Positions 16,841 to 25,306 of a stretch of DNA of 64,000 bases are shown here, in pieces. Numbering within the stretch: position 1 is the stretch's first letter; the number at the start of each line of letters is the position of its first letter. The notes under the pieces were generated by a model. It was not told where the DNA came from and did no database searches. It was given only the letters and a program-made list of their open reading frames with translations. Position numbers and translations under genes: made by a program. Source of the DNA: Bdellovibrionales bacterium GWA2_49_15 (GTDB lineage: Bacteria > Bdellovibrionota > Bacteriovoracia > Bacteriovoracales > Bacteriovoracaceae); the NCBI GenBank assembly GCA_001769855.1, contig MEPP01000009.1, positions 161,785 to 225,784 of the forward strand, given 5' to 3'.

Positions 16841-19390
16841 TCACTCAACTATTGTTATCTTCGATTCTCTCTCTTTCGTATTTTTATTCCAAAAACTTAG
16901 AATGATGAAAATAAACAATGCCACGCCGGCGGTCAGAAACAAATCTTGAACTTTGACCGGTGCGAACATGAACAAAGATTGAACGGGTTTGAGATATAGG
17001 ACGACAATAAGAAAAGAAAAGGAAACCAGCACAATGGCGGTATTGGCCCTTTTTTTAAAAAAATTCAAAGTCGAGGAAATTTTCCCGTCGCACAGATCAG
17101 CGATAATTAAGCCGACATTGGAGAGAACCAGAACACAAAAACAGAGCGCTCTTGCCTCATCTGCCGATTTTCCCACCAGTGTGGCCGTGATAAATGTCCC
17201 TATGCTTGCCAGAAAAAGCAGAAGACCCTGACCGGTGCTTCGAAGAAAGTCCTTTCCGCTAAACAGGCGCAGCTTTAAATTTCGCGGTGGTTTCCTCATG
17301 ACATCTTCGGCAATATCGCGGGCCTCAAAAAGTAGCGAGCAGGTGGGATCGATGATGAGCTGTAAAAAAACAATGTGGGCCGGCATTAAAATAAGCGGTA
17401 GCTGAAAAAGGACTGGAAAAAATGCTAGTCCGGCTATGGGAACATGAATGGAAGCAATATAACCCATGGCCTGCTTAATGTTGCTAAAAATTGTTCGCCC
17501 TCGGATAATTCCTGCAACAATCGATGCAAAGTTATCATCGAGAAGCACGATATCTGCAACCTCACGCGCCACATCAGTTCCCCTCCCCCCCATCGCAATA
17601 CCGACATCGGCCCACTTCAAACCGGGTGCATCGTTCACCCCATCTCCTGTCATGGCGACAATCTGGTCGCGGGCCTGAAAAGCTTTTACAATTCGGAGCT
17701 TTTGCTGAGGGAGCATGCGGGCAAAAATAGAGGTTTGAGCAATTTTTGGTTCCAACTCTTCATCTGAGAGTAAGGTCAGCTGGTCTCCTGTCATTAAAAT
17801 TCCGTTTGACTTAATGCCGGCCTCCTTGCCTATCTTCAGCGCCGTCTCGGGATAATCGCCGGTCATCATGATCACCCTGATACCGGCTTGATGGCATTTT
17901 CCCACGGCCTGTGGAACCTCCGGTCTCAGGGGGTCTTCCATGCCGATCAGCCCAAGCCACTCAAAGTTGAAAACATGCTGATGCGCTGGCAGTTCCTTCT
18001 GCCGAAACTCGGCGCGAGCGACGGCCAAAACTCTGAGCCCATTGGTTGCCATGACTTTGACTGCAGCGTGCACCTGGGCCGTTTGAGGTGGAGTCAGGTG
18101 ACAAAGATCGGAAATGGCCTCAGGCGAACCTTTGGCCGCAATCACATAAAAGGAATCATCGGCGATTTTTTTCCAGACACATGACATGGCAAAAAGTTTA
18201 TCTGTGAGAGGATAATCTTGAACAAGTGACCAATTTTGGTGCAGATGATCCTTGCCCCAGCCCGTTTCCTCGGCGAGTTTGCGAATGGCCTTTTCCATTG
18301 GGTCAAAGGGATCCAGGCGACTGGCCAAAATCGCATATTCGATAATAATGTGATGAGATTCAGGCAGATGGTCGACATTGCCTTCACGGAAATTAAAATA
18401 TTTACCCCCAAAGTGAATGCAAGAAACGGTCATAGTATTTTGAGTTAGCGTGCCGGTTTTATCCACACAGAGAGTGGTTATGGCACCTAAACGTTCAATT
18501 GAATTCGGTCTTCGTACCAAAACCTGCACATGTGACAGGCGCCAGGCCCCTAAGGCCATAAAAACAGTCAGGACGACTGGAAATTCTTCAGGAATAAGCG
18601 CCAGCTGTGTGGCGAGCCCAACGAGTACGGCCTTCAGCCAATCACCGTGGACGCTTCCGAATAAAATTATGATTAAAATACAAGCAATGGCACCACACCA
18701 GCCAAAGAACTTTACCAGTGAGCGTATTTCGGTGGAAAGATTCAACTCAACAGGACCATGCTCTTTTAAGATTTCACCTATTTTTCCCAGCTGTGTATCA
18801 CGACCTGTTTTTTCAACCCGTGCCAAGGCACGGCCGCTGACCACCAAGGTACTTGCAAAAAAATGTGCATCGCCGCCCGGAACGGTAGATTTTTGAACGG
18901 CAAAGGATTCGCCCGTTAATAATGACTCATCGACACTTAGACTGGATGTTTCCAGAATGTGCCCATCTGCAGGAATTCTATCGCCTTCATGAATCGAAAT
19001 TAAATCCCCTGGCACGAGATTTTGAGCAAGGATTGTTCGCAGCTTACCATCCCGAATAACTTGTGCAGTTGGTGCCGAAAGTTCACGCAGCACTTGCAAG
19101 GCATGTTCAGTTTTAAGATCCTGATAAAGAGAAATCCCGATCACGAGGAGGGCCGAAAAACTAAGCAGCATTCCTTCTGCCAAATCTCCCATAAAAAGAT
19201 ATAAACTCGTAATAATCACCAACAAAATCAGCGTCGGTTCCTGTAAGACATTGGTGACATGGCATAGATATCTTTTTTTATCTGCCTGATTTACAACATT
19301 CGGACCATACTCTAAAAGTTTCGTGGCCGCTTCCCGACTACTTAAATTATCTGGCAGATGGGAATTCCTTATCGCAACAGAATTAGCCAT
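16841..19390 (-). CDS. P2-type cation-transporting ATPase
   Basis: 849 aa. An N-terminal cation-ATPase domain is followed by TGES (~159-162, actuator), helix-4 motif LIPEEFPVV (~265-273), phosphorylation site DKTGTLTQ (Asp ~310), nucleotide domain and hinge TGDGVNDAP, and six C-terminal helices. Helix 6 reads LQLIIDPTCSLLFEA, unlike the N-x-x-D of SERCA or PMCA pumps, so ion specificity is uncertain. Related pumps (CtpF in mycobacteria, Anr-controlled pumps in pseudomonads) are low-oxygen induced. Starts 8 bp after the universal stress gene, making an hpf-usp-ATPase operon. Confidence 0.88.
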   Translation of the reverse strand: MANSVAIRNSHLPDNLSSREAATKLLEYGPNVVNQADKKRYLCHVTNVLQEPTLILLVIITSLYLFMGDLAEGMLLSFSALLVIGISLYQDLKTEHALQVLRELSAPTAQVIRDGKLRTILAQNLVPGDLISIHEGDRIPADGHILETSSLSVDESLLTGESFAVQKSTVPGGDAHFFASTLVVSGRALARVEKTGRDTQLGKIGEILKEHGPVELNLSTEIRSLVKFFGWCGAIACILIIILFGSVHGDWLKAVLVGLATQLALIPEEFPVVLTVFMALGAWRLSHVQVLVRRPNSIERLGAITTLCVDKTGTLTQNTMTVSCIHFGGKYFNFREGNVDHLPESHHIIIEYAILASRLDPFDPMEKAIRKLAEETGWGKDHLHQNWSLVQDYPLTDKLFAMSCVWKKIADDSFYVIAAKGSPEAISDLCHLTPPQTAQVHAAVKVMATNGLRVLAVARAEFRQKELPAHQHVFNFEWLGLIGMEDPLRPEVPQAVGKCHQAGIRVIMMTGDYPETALKIGKEAGIKSNGILMTGDQLTLLSDEELEPKIAQTSIFARMLPQQKLRIVKAFQARDQIVAMTGDGVNDAPGLKWADVGIAMGGRGTDVAREVADIVLLDDNFASIVAGIIRGRTIFSNIKQAMGYIASIHVPIAGLAFFPVLFQLPLILMPAHIVFLQLIIDPTCSLLFEARDIAEDVMRKPPRNLKLRLFSGKDFLRSTGQGLLLFLASIGTFITATLVGKSADEARALCFCVLVLSNVGLIIADLCDGKISSTLNFFKKRANTAIVLVSFSFLIVVLYLKPVQSLFMFAPVKVQDLFLTAGVALFIFIILSFWNKNTKERESKITIVE

Positions 19391-19398
19391 AAAATAAA

Positions 19399-20277
19399 TT
19401 ATTTCAAAACTAAAACTGGCGTTGTACTCGCGCGTATCAGTTGCCGGGTGGTACTCCCCCCCATGAGCGCCGACATAGGGCCGGTCTTGGCCACAACCAC
19501 GATCAGGTCCGCCATGACCTTGGCAGCGGCGTTGAGCACCAGATTCGTCATTGGTCGGATCTCGGTTGTGACAATGATCTCACACAGCACCTTACTTTTT
19601 TGACATTCGCCTTCGATCCACTCGCACATTTGCTTTACATATTTTCGATAAGAATGAATTTTCGGATTTCCTTCATCAAGCGACCACTGATACATCACTT
19701 CGGCAACATGAAAGACTGTGAGCCGTGCCTTGGTCCGGCGAGAGATCTCTATACATTGCCGAAGCGCTTTTTTACTGGAGGAGGTGAAGTCACTCGCAAA
19801 TAAAATGTTTTTGATCTTCACAGGAAATTTCGCTGTTGGGTTGATTAAGAGCAGATCAAACTTACTGCGGTGGATGACTGTCTCAGCAAAACTTCCCAGG
19901 ATAAAACGCTTATACCCCTTACGGGCATGGGTATAAAGGGCGATGATATCCACATCAAGCGAAGTCGCAAGTGCCAATAATCGATCAACCGCTTTAGTAT
20001 TGGAGATTGTGTTAAAATCTATGACATGCAGTTTTTTGTCCTCAAACTGAACTTTCGCCTGCTGAAGTTTTTTTTTCAATAATCTCCGCGGATAAACAGT
20101 GAACCGCTCCTTATCAGGTACATCATAGGCCAAATAGAGTTCGGGCTCGGATCTGGTCACGATAAACCCCACATCAATGTTTGACATCGGGATAGCGAGC
20201 TGCCTCAACAGGCCATGCATCCCTTTTACACAAGCATCCTTTTGATGGAACGGCTCAAAGGCCCACAGTGCTTTCAT
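19399..20277 (-). CDS. Tandem universal stress protein
   Basis: 292 aa, the length of two UspA domains. The first, degenerate half ends in DIIALYTHARKGYKRFILGS. The second (~155-292: IKNILFASDFTSSSKKALRQ ... LIVVVAKTGPMSALMGGSTT) has a GxMxxxxGGS nucleotide-loop variant and ends PVLVLK. Cytoplasmic stress protein. Its ATG overlaps the hpf stop by ATGA, so the two are translationally coupled. In DosR- and Anr-type regulons Usp genes are among the most induced in low oxygen. Confidence 0.85.
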   Translation of the reverse strand: MKALWAFEPFHQKDACVKGMHGLLRQLAIPMSNIDVGFIVTRSEPELYLAYDVPDKERFTVYPRRLLKKKLQQAKVQFEDKKLHVIDFNTISNTKAVDRLLALATSLDVDIIALYTHARKGYKRFILGSFAETVIHRSKFDLLLINPTAKFPVKIKNILFASDFTSSSKKALRQCIEISRRTKARLTVFHVAEVMYQWSLDEGNPKIHSYRKYVKQMCEWIEGECQKSKVLCEIIVTTEIRPMTNLVLNAAAKVMADLIVVVAKTGPMSALMGGSTTRQLIRASTTPVLVLK

Positions 20278-20702
20278 GATTGATTTTCCTTTTTTTCAAA
20301 AGACTGCTCACTATGCATGGCCTTTTTAAAATCTCCCCAGGAAACCTCAGGATAAGAACCCCATGCCTGCTCTGGATCGCGAATAATGACTTCGTGATCA
20401 TCGTGGAGTCTGCTTTTCCATTTTTCTTTGTGTTTGCGGAGCTGCTTCTCCATTTTTTCAACGGCTTCATCAATACATTTATAGAAGTTCTCTGACTTCG
20501 CTGTTACAAAATGATCGCCCTTAGGTCCGTTCACATGGACTTGTGCCACATGCATTCGAGGAATTGTTTCATCCATATAACAAATCCACCTGACATGGGC
20601 GGGATTGTCTAAATATTTTTTAAAATGCTTACTCTTGTCACGAATGTGCTTGTCTACCGCCGGTGTATGCTCTAGATGTTTAAAGCTGATGGTGATCTTC
20701 AT
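20274..20702 (-). CDS. hpf: Ribosome hibernation promoting factor (short HPF/YfiA type)
   Basis: 142 aa from the ATG at 20702, which has GAGG five bases upstream; the open frame to 20738 has no RBS. Residues 1-95 are the S30AE domain (ITISFKHLEHTPAVDKHIRD ... FYKCIDEAVEKMEKQLRKHK). The tail is longer than in E. coli HPF but lacks the long-HPF dimerisation domain. Binds the 30S decoding region and inactivates ribosomes in dormancy. First gene of the hpf-usp-ATPase operon. Confidence 0.85.
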   Translation of the reverse strand: MKITISFKHLEHTPAVDKHIRDKSKHFKKYLDNPAHVRWICYMDETIPRMHVAQVHVNGPKGDHFVTAKSENFYKCIDEAVEKMEKQLRKHKEKWKSRLHDDHEVIIRDPEQAWGSYPEVSWGDFKKAMHSEQSFEKKENQS

Positions 20703-20807
20703 ATTTACCTCGTTTTTGAAAAGATAGCTTCTTCCCAATCCGATGTTCTGAGTTCAGTTTAGTCAGGGGGGAGGACTGAAGCAATGATCTGCGACATTGG
20801 ATAGAGC

Positions 20808-21002
20808 TTAGCGTGAAAAGCTAGCGCCATTACCACAGTGAATGCAGTGACGTGCCTCTCTGACTCGCTGGAGAAAGAACTTGCCGCAAGTTTCACATTT
20901 TATTCGTTTTCTGATACGCACGACATTTTTTTTATTTTCCAGTCTGTAGTTCATTTCATCAAATTCCCCGCTTTGGGAACTCTTGCCCTTCGATAATTCC
21001 AT
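20808..21002 (-). CDS. Small zinc-ribbon protein 1 (C-x2-C-x13-C-x2-C)
   Basis: 64 aa from the ATG at 21002, with GGGAG five bases upstream. A polar N-terminus is followed by a basic patch (VVRIRKRIK) and CETCGKFF...HCIHCG. The two CxxC pairs are 13 residues apart, the same spacing as in the small proteins at 36293 and 37522. Likely binds one zinc; RNA or DNA binding is possible given the basic patch. Function unknown. Confidence 0.6.
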   Translation of the reverse strand: MELSKGKSSQSGEFDEMNYRLENKKNVVRIRKRIKCETCGKFFLQRVREARHCIHCGNGASFSR

Positions 21003-21076
21003 ATTTTCTCCCATGAATTAAGTTATGATAAGCATACCGTTCCCAACAATAATTGATATGACCTAGCTTAGATGCC

Positions 21077-21289
21077 CTACTGATTGTAGTAACTCTGTAG
21101 GTTGATTCGCCTCTGCATGGCATTTGCAAATAATCTTTTTTTAGCCGTATATCCATGGCAAAACTTGCATCTCCCGATCTCGATAAAAGACTGAGGACGG
21201 TTCATTTTATTTACTGTGCGGACATCGACAGGATGGCACGCAAAAGCAAAACACATCATCAGAACGGTTGCAATTTTTAGGCTCATCAT
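21077..21289 (-). CDS. Mini c-type-heme-motif exported protein
   Basis: 70 aa. A hydrophobic signal (MMSLKIATVLMMCFAFAC) is followed by RCKFCHGY at 40-47, a single CxxCH heme c motif. GGAG is five bases before ATG. It is far smaller than normal monoheme cytochromes (~80-100 aa after cleavage), and the C-terminal part has no obvious axial Met context. It could be a very small cytochrome or a zinc-binding lipoprotein. Divergent from the gene at 21467, with an FNR-box-like palindrome between them. Confidence 0.5.
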   Translation of the reverse strand: MMSLKIATVLMMCFAFACHPVDVRTVNKMNRPQSFIEIGRCKFCHGYTAKKRLFANAMQRRINLQSYYNQ

Positions 21290-21373
21290 TTTAGCTCCGT
21301 TTGGTATTTTCTTTTTTAATTTTAGAAGTATGTCGGCAGTTGGAAATGACCTTGGTCACGCTGGAAGCTTATT

Positions 21374-21387
21374 ACGATTTAGATCAA
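21374..21387. promoter_or_regulatory. FNR-box-like palindrome
   Basis: ACGAT-TTAG-ATCAA matches the FNR consensus TTGAT-N4-ATCAA at 8 of 10 positions. It sits in the 177-bp divergent space between the mini-heme protein and the gene at 21467. Two FNR-like regulators are encoded ~15 kb away. Not proven; their recognition helix differs from FNR at one contact residue. Confidence 0.35.
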
Positions 21388-21466
21388 CACGCCGATCATG
21401 CGAAGTCATCGATGCCCAACTGCGTGAAGCATAGAGTGCGATAAATGCTCGTTAAAGGAGTTATCT

Positions 21467-21931
21467 ATGAAACCGTTAAAAGATCTCTTTCTAATATCAG
21501 TTTTATCAATCGTACTCATGGAATGCACCAATGTTCAGAAGCAAGAGCTGGAAGCTGACAAGGCCAAGATCGAGGTGAGCGCCGAAGAAGATATTTCAAT
21601 CCGGATTGATACCATGATCAAAGAAGCTAAATGGCCCACCGAGGAACAGAAAACCAGACTTTTTGGTTTAAAAGAGAAAACAAAAAACAAAATAGTTGAA
21701 ATTAACATCAAACTAAAAAAGGCAAAAATCGTTTTAGTGCAACATCTTGTTGTAAAAGATTCCACCAATGAAAAATTGCGCCTACTTAAAAAGGATATAA
21801 AGAAACTCTACAATCAAAAAGTGGATGTCATGCTTGATGCAATAGAGGAGGCGCGAAAGATTCTGGGAAAGCTTGACCATGTTACACAGCTTGATAGCAT
21901 GTATCACTTGTACTTACTGAATGAATATTAG
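21467..21931 (+). CDS. Helical lipoprotein or exported protein, unknown
   Basis: 154 aa. The signal (DLFLISVLSIVLMEC) ends in a weak lipobox-like LMEC. The remainder is charged and helical, probably coiled coil, rich in Lys and Glu. It has the flavour of small periplasmic Spy/CpxP-like proteins but none of their motifs. SD AAAGGAG. Downstream lies the palindrome at 21943. Confidence 0.5.
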   Translation: MKPLKDLFLISVLSIVLMECTNVQKQELEADKAKIEVSAEEDISIRIDTMIKEAKWPTEEQKTRLFGLKEKTKNKIVEINIKLKKAKIVLVQHLVVKDSTNEKLRLLKKDIKKLYNQKVDVMLDAIEEARKILGKLDHVTQLDSMYHLYLLNEY

Positions 21932-21942
21932 AAGAATAAAGC

Positions 21943-21960
21943 ATCACAGGCTCCTGTGAT
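21943..21960. repeat. Perfect inverted repeat, hairpin or operator
   Basis: ATCACAGG-CT-CCTGTGAT is a perfect 8-bp inverted repeat 11 bp after the preceding stop. With no T-run it is a weak terminator. It could instead be an operator for the DUF883 gene 80 bp downstream. Confidence 0.35.
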
Positions 21961-22040
21961 CTCTGTCATTCACAGAAACGCTGAGCCTTCCTAAGATTTG
22001 TAATACTTCTTTTCAACCTCACAACAACAGGAGAATAAAA

Positions 22041-22406
22041 ATGGAAACTGCCGCAAATTTTAAAAACAGACAGAATGCCGAGGCCATTGATCATGCCTTG
22101 AAACTTCTTTACAAGGAAAAGCTAATAAGCTCTTCGGATATTGAAGGAATCACGGCAAGGGAGCATGTCAAAAACCAACCGTTCATCCCAACGATGGTAG
22201 AGAAGATGAGTGACGTGGTTGAGAATATTCAGAAAACCAGTCTTGAATCATTAAGCAAGGCCAAAGATAAAGTGCTAACGACAACCGCCGAGACGGCCAA
22301 ACGTGTTGATCAAACTGCGCATAAAAGTCCATGGATTTTTGTTGGAGTTGCCAGTGCGTTGTCCGGAGTTGCAGGGTTCTTCTTGGGTCAGAGATTCAAA
22401 CGATAG
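22041..22406 (+). CDS. DUF883 (ElaB/YqjD-like) membrane-anchored protein
   Basis: 121 aa. A long helical cytoplasmic part is followed by the characteristic C-terminal anchor PWIFVGVASALSGVAGFFLG and a basic RFKR end. ElaB and YqjD attach to the inner membrane by this helix and bind ribosomes in stationary phase. SD AGGAG. Followed 31 bp later by the PRC-barrel gene, likely one transcript. A paralogue lies at 23585-23941. Confidence 0.72.
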   Translation: METAANFKNRQNAEAIDHALKLLYKEKLISSSDIEGITAREHVKNQPFIPTMVEKMSDVVENIQKTSLESLSKAKDKVLTTTAETAKRVDQTAHKSPWIFVGVASALSGVAGFFLGQRFKR

Positions 22407-22437
22407 CTCTCTAAGCGACGCGAACAAGGAGGTTTTT

Positions 22438-23067
22438 ATGGTTGAAGAATTTATCGAACCACTAGAAGAAAACTTTTACGAGCAGGCGTTGCCGTTAAGA
22501 GGAAAGCACATTGTGACTCAAAAAGAAGGGGCGCACCTTGGTGATGTCATGGATGTCTATCTTGACCCAATTGCCAAAAGGTTATCGGCCATTCTTTTCA
22601 CTAAAAATGCATTAGGCATGGGTGAAAAGTTTTTGATTAATGCTGAGAATATTGAAGCTCTCGGCGAGGATGTGCTTATTGCATCTGATAAGAGCTGTGC
22701 CATAAGATTATCAGAGGCGACTGAAATACCGGGTGTCGCACTGGAAACTTTCAAGGGAGTCAAGGTCACCACCCTACTCGGTAAAAATTTAGGCATTATC
22801 GATGATATACAACTCCGTCCATCAAATTTGCGCATCGGCGAAATCATTTTCGAAGATGGAAAACGACTCGTTGTTGACCCATCTGAGATCACGATGGGCG
22901 AAGACGCCGTTTTGGTACCGGAAGATTACACCTCGAAGGTTGTGATCCAGGTTGCTGAATCGGAATCCCTAATGGGACGCTTAAGAAGCAAGGAAAGAGA
23001 ATGGCGCAATACCATCACCGATCGCACGCGGGAAGTAGGAAAATGGATGAGTCGAACTATCCACTAG
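22438..23067 (+). CDS. PRC-barrel domain protein (two repeats)
   Basis: 209 aa from the ATG at 22438, preceded by AAGGAGG. The open frame back to 22303 lies inside the DUF883 gene and is spurious. Two PRC-barrel repeats are seen: residues ~18-75 (LRGKHIVTQKEGAHLGDVMD) and ~98-155 (FKGVKVTTLLGKNLGIIDDI). The C-terminus is a charged helix. PRC-barrels occur in RimM and in many stress proteins of unknown role. Cytoplasmic. Confidence 0.75.
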   Translation: MVEEFIEPLEENFYEQALPLRGKHIVTQKEGAHLGDVMDVYLDPIAKRLSAILFTKNALGMGEKFLINAENIEALGEDVLIASDKSCAIRLSEATEIPGVALETFKGVKVTTLLGKNLGIIDDIQLRPSNLRIGEIIFEDGKRLVVDPSEITMGEDAVLVPEDYTSKVVIQVAESESLMGRLRSKEREWRNTITDRTREVGKWMSRTIH

Positions 23068-23087
23068 TAGTGGTTTAGCTGGGAACA

Positions 23088-23564
23088 TCAATGGGTAGCG
23101 GACCTGGATCTTCCCAGTTCATCTCGTTCTCGTAACTTTTGCTCGACAATTGAACTGACTACAGAGGAGAGCATTTCAAACTGAGGATCTTTAAGTACGG
23201 CCGGTGATGAAGATTCCTTAACTTGCATTGCGTGTTGCATATACTGATCGATGTGACAAATTCTTAGCCATGTCTTCTCTCTAAGCGCCAGAAAAGTTGC
23301 AAGGCCTCCAAGAATGGCCAAACTAAGGCCGGAGATGGCCGTGAGATCGAATGAGATTACCCCATTACGCTGATATAGACTTATGCTCTGTATGATAAAG
23401 ATAAACACGCCAAGGATGTGTGCTCCAAAGGCGAACGAACATAGAAGAAAGCTGAGGGCAATTAATCGCACGAATTTTATAGATTGAAGCATCAAGACAA
23501 GCAACTTGATCTCGACCAGTCTTCTTCCTTCATGATAAATGCCGATGAGATGAAGGCCTAACAT
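23088..23564 (-). CDS. YqjE-like membrane protein (phage-holin superfamily III type)
   Basis: About 158 aa if started at the ATG at 23564. A TTG near 23579 is also possible, because the frame is open into the upstream gene. An amphipathic N-terminus (GIYHEGRRLVEIKLLVLML) is followed by two membrane helices (LIALSFLLCSFAFGAHI, ISGLSLAILGGLATFLAL) and a polar tail. This layout and its position right after a DUF883 gene match the E. coli yqjD-yqjE pair. The holin label is only a family name, and no lysis role is implied. Confidence 0.5.
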   Translation of the reverse strand: MLGLHLIGIYHEGRRLVEIKLLVLMLQSIKFVRLIALSFLLCSFAFGAHILGVFIFIIQSISLYQRNGVISFDLTAISGLSLAILGGLATFLALREKTWLRICHIDQYMQHAMQVKESSSPAVLKDPQFEMLSSVVSSIVEQKLRERDELGRSRSATH

Positions 23565-23584
23565 TTTCTCGATAAGTTCCAAAG

Positions 23585-23941
23585 CTACGACCTTTTTGTT
23601 TTGCTTGCAAAGAGATAGCCAGTCATGGCTGAGATCACAACCGCAATTCCTAAAAACAACCATGGGTTTTTATGAATTGTCTGATCAATTTTTCGAGTAG
23701 TTTCAAGCAGCTTTTCTTTAGTTTGGGTTAGCGAGATCGGCGTCGACTCCTCTATTCCGCTCATCAGTTCAGTGAACTTTGTTTTATCATCACCTAATAA
23801 ATTCTTAAATTTTAAAAAGTCATGTTCAATCATCGCACGAATTTCGTTTCCCCGAGATTCTGCCGCTTCATTTAGCACTTGTAATGCCTGATTAATCGAT
23901 TCGGCTTTTTGTTCCGCTGGAATAATATGGGCCGCCTGCAT
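23585..23941 (-). CDS. DUF883 (YqjD-like) membrane-anchored protein
   Basis: 118 aa. A helical cytoplasmic segment is followed by the family anchor NPWLFLGIAVVISAMTGYLF and a basic end (SKTKRS). Paralogue of the protein at 22041: both have a T-x(n)-K-x-x-DQT-hK-PW stretch before the anchor. Expected to tether ribosomes or stabilise the membrane in non-growing cells. Its SD is buried in a strong hairpin (23941-23967). Likely in one operon with the phosphoribosyltransferase and attachment-family genes upstream. Confidence 0.7.
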   Translation of the reverse strand: MQAAHIIPAEQKAESINQALQVLNEAAESRGNEIRAMIEHDFLKFKNLLGDDKTKFTELMSGIEESTPISLTQTKEKLLETTRKIDQTIHKNPWLFLGIAVVISAMTGYLFASKTKRS

Positions 23942-23967
23942 TTGCTCTCCTTGGTAAAGGGAGCAAA
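23941..23967 (-). promoter_or_regulatory. Hairpin enclosing the ribosome-binding site of the DUF883 gene
   Basis: On the minus strand TTTGCTC-CCTT-TACC-AAGG-A-GAGCAAA folds into an 11-bp stem with a TACC loop and one bulged A. The 3' arm contains the SD (AAGGAG) and the A of the ATG. Such a fold would block initiation until melted or bound. No U-run follows, so it is not a normal terminator for the gene upstream. Confidence 0.5.
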
Positions 23968-24031
23968 CTTTATCTTCTTTACCGACGCCAGTGAATGATG
24001 GAAGTCAACGCAGAGAATGAGCCCTATCGCG

Positions 24032-24709
24032 CTAGTACATATTGTTACTGTTACTGATAGCTTTTCTTTTAATCGAGCGCGATTCTCTTAGCAAAGAGAT
24101 AACTTCTTCATCCGTAACCTGAGGGAAAGAGATATAATGCCGTCCTACTGACAAAAATGGTGCAGGCATATCCAGCACGCAAAAATCGTCAACCTTCGGC
24201 CTTAACCATTCCCACGCCTCTTCGGCACAGACTGGTACCGCGACAATCACCTTCAGTGTCTTATAGCGATGCAAATACTTCAACGCGGCCTTGAATGTTG
24301 CCCCTGTAGCAATTCCGTCGTCTACGAGAATAATGCTTTTATTATTTAACGCGATATGGGGCTTGCTCTCCCTCAGCTTTTTCGCCTGAAGAATTGCTAA
24401 CTCTTTAGCATGAGCACACAGACGGTTTTCCTCTTCTTTTCCTAGCTCATAGTAGCTTGAAATGTTTTCATTTAAAAAAGCATCACCACCCTCGGTGACC
24501 GCTCCTAGCGCCAGCTCCTCATCAAACGGCGCACCGATCTTCTTGACGGCGACGATATCCATTGGAAAACTAAATTCTTTGGCAAGCTCATAGGCAACCG
24601 GTACACCGCCTCTCGGCAGGGCAATGATAAGTGGATTTTGCAATGTTTCGAATTTCTTTTTAAACTCTTTTGCTAAAGCTTGTCCCGCATGGCTTCGGTC
24701 TTGAAACAT
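24032..24709 (-). CDS. Phosphoribosyltransferase-fold protein
   Basis: 225 aa. LPRGGVPVAYELAKE (31-45) and the PRPP-binding loop IILVDDGIATGAT (~126-138) are clear type I PRTase features. This subgroup (as in Rv0571c of mycobacteria) is found beside stress genes rather than in nucleotide pathways, and its substrate is unknown. SD GAGGAG. Follows the attachment-family gene by 39 bp. Confidence 0.82.
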   Translation of the reverse strand: MFQDRSHAGQALAKEFKKKFETLQNPLIIALPRGGVPVAYELAKEFSFPMDIVAVKKIGAPFDEELALGAVTEGGDAFLNENISSYYELGKEEENRLCAHAKELAILQAKKLRESKPHIALNNKSIILVDDGIATGATFKAALKYLHRYKTLKVIVAVPVCAEEAWEWLRPKVDDFCVLDMPAPFLSVGRHYISFPQVTDEEVISLLRESRSIKRKAISNSNNMY

Positions 24710-24748
24710 TTCTCAACTCCTCAGCAGATATTTGCATCCGATTTGCCC

Positions 24749-25204
24749 TTATGGGCCTCGGTGAAAATACTCAACAAACTCTTTCTTTTGCTCAAAATTA
24801 AGTTCTTTGGGAATTTCATTCCAGAGTCTCGCTTTTGTATCTTTGCTCAGAAAACTTCTGATTGCCCCTAAGAATCGCGGAGATGTCACGATCATTAATT
24901 TTTCAAAGCTATTATCAATCCTTGCCTTTTCAAGATAATCAGCAATCGTTTTAGCAAACCCCTTAACCATTGCCTCATGGGGGGTCGATTTTGGACGCAG
25001 CCCTTTTGTTCTGGGGTAGTTTTTATTATGAACGCGTCCTATATTAAAATCCCTTAGCTCCTTGTTATGCAGGCGACCTTCCATATTTACAAACTCATGG
25101 ATAAGCGTAAGCTCATTGAGTGTAATTTCCGGAGATTCATAAATCTGGGCCTTTGTTGAATTTCCCACGATAACCCATACCTTGTCCCTTTCCTTATCCT
25201 TCAT
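24749..25204 (-). CDS. Host-attachment-family (PF10116-like) protein
   Basis: 151 aa from the ATG at 25204, which has AGGAGG seven bases upstream. WVIVGNSTKAQIYES begins a Rossmann-like domain, and KLMIVTSPRFLGAIRSFL is the second conserved block, as in proteins labelled required for attachment to host cells. That name comes from an Agrobacterium study; here a general stress role is as likely. First gene of a minus-strand operon, divergent from the VOC gene. Confidence 0.65.
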   Translation of the reverse strand: MKDKERDKVWVIVGNSTKAQIYESPEITLNELTLIHEFVNMEGRLHNKELRDFNIGRVHNKNYPRTKGLRPKSTPHEAMVKGFAKTIADYLEKARIDNSFEKLMIVTSPRFLGAIRSFLSKDTKARLWNEIPKELNFEQKKEFVEYFHRGP

Positions 25205-25306
25205 AAATACCTCCTGACACTGATTTGTATTATGCCGTAAATATTCTTCCCCCCCTACGACCACGGTGCTTCACAACAGTAATAGAAATCATATTATTTC
25301 CCGCAA

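Noticed and set aside
20959..21156. 65-aa ORF on the minus strand
   Set aside because: Overlaps both the mini-heme gene and zinc-ribbon gene 1 in another frame, without RBS.
23088..23663. Phage holin suggesting a prophage
   Set aside because: The holin-like family also covers YqjE, and no other phage gene is present.
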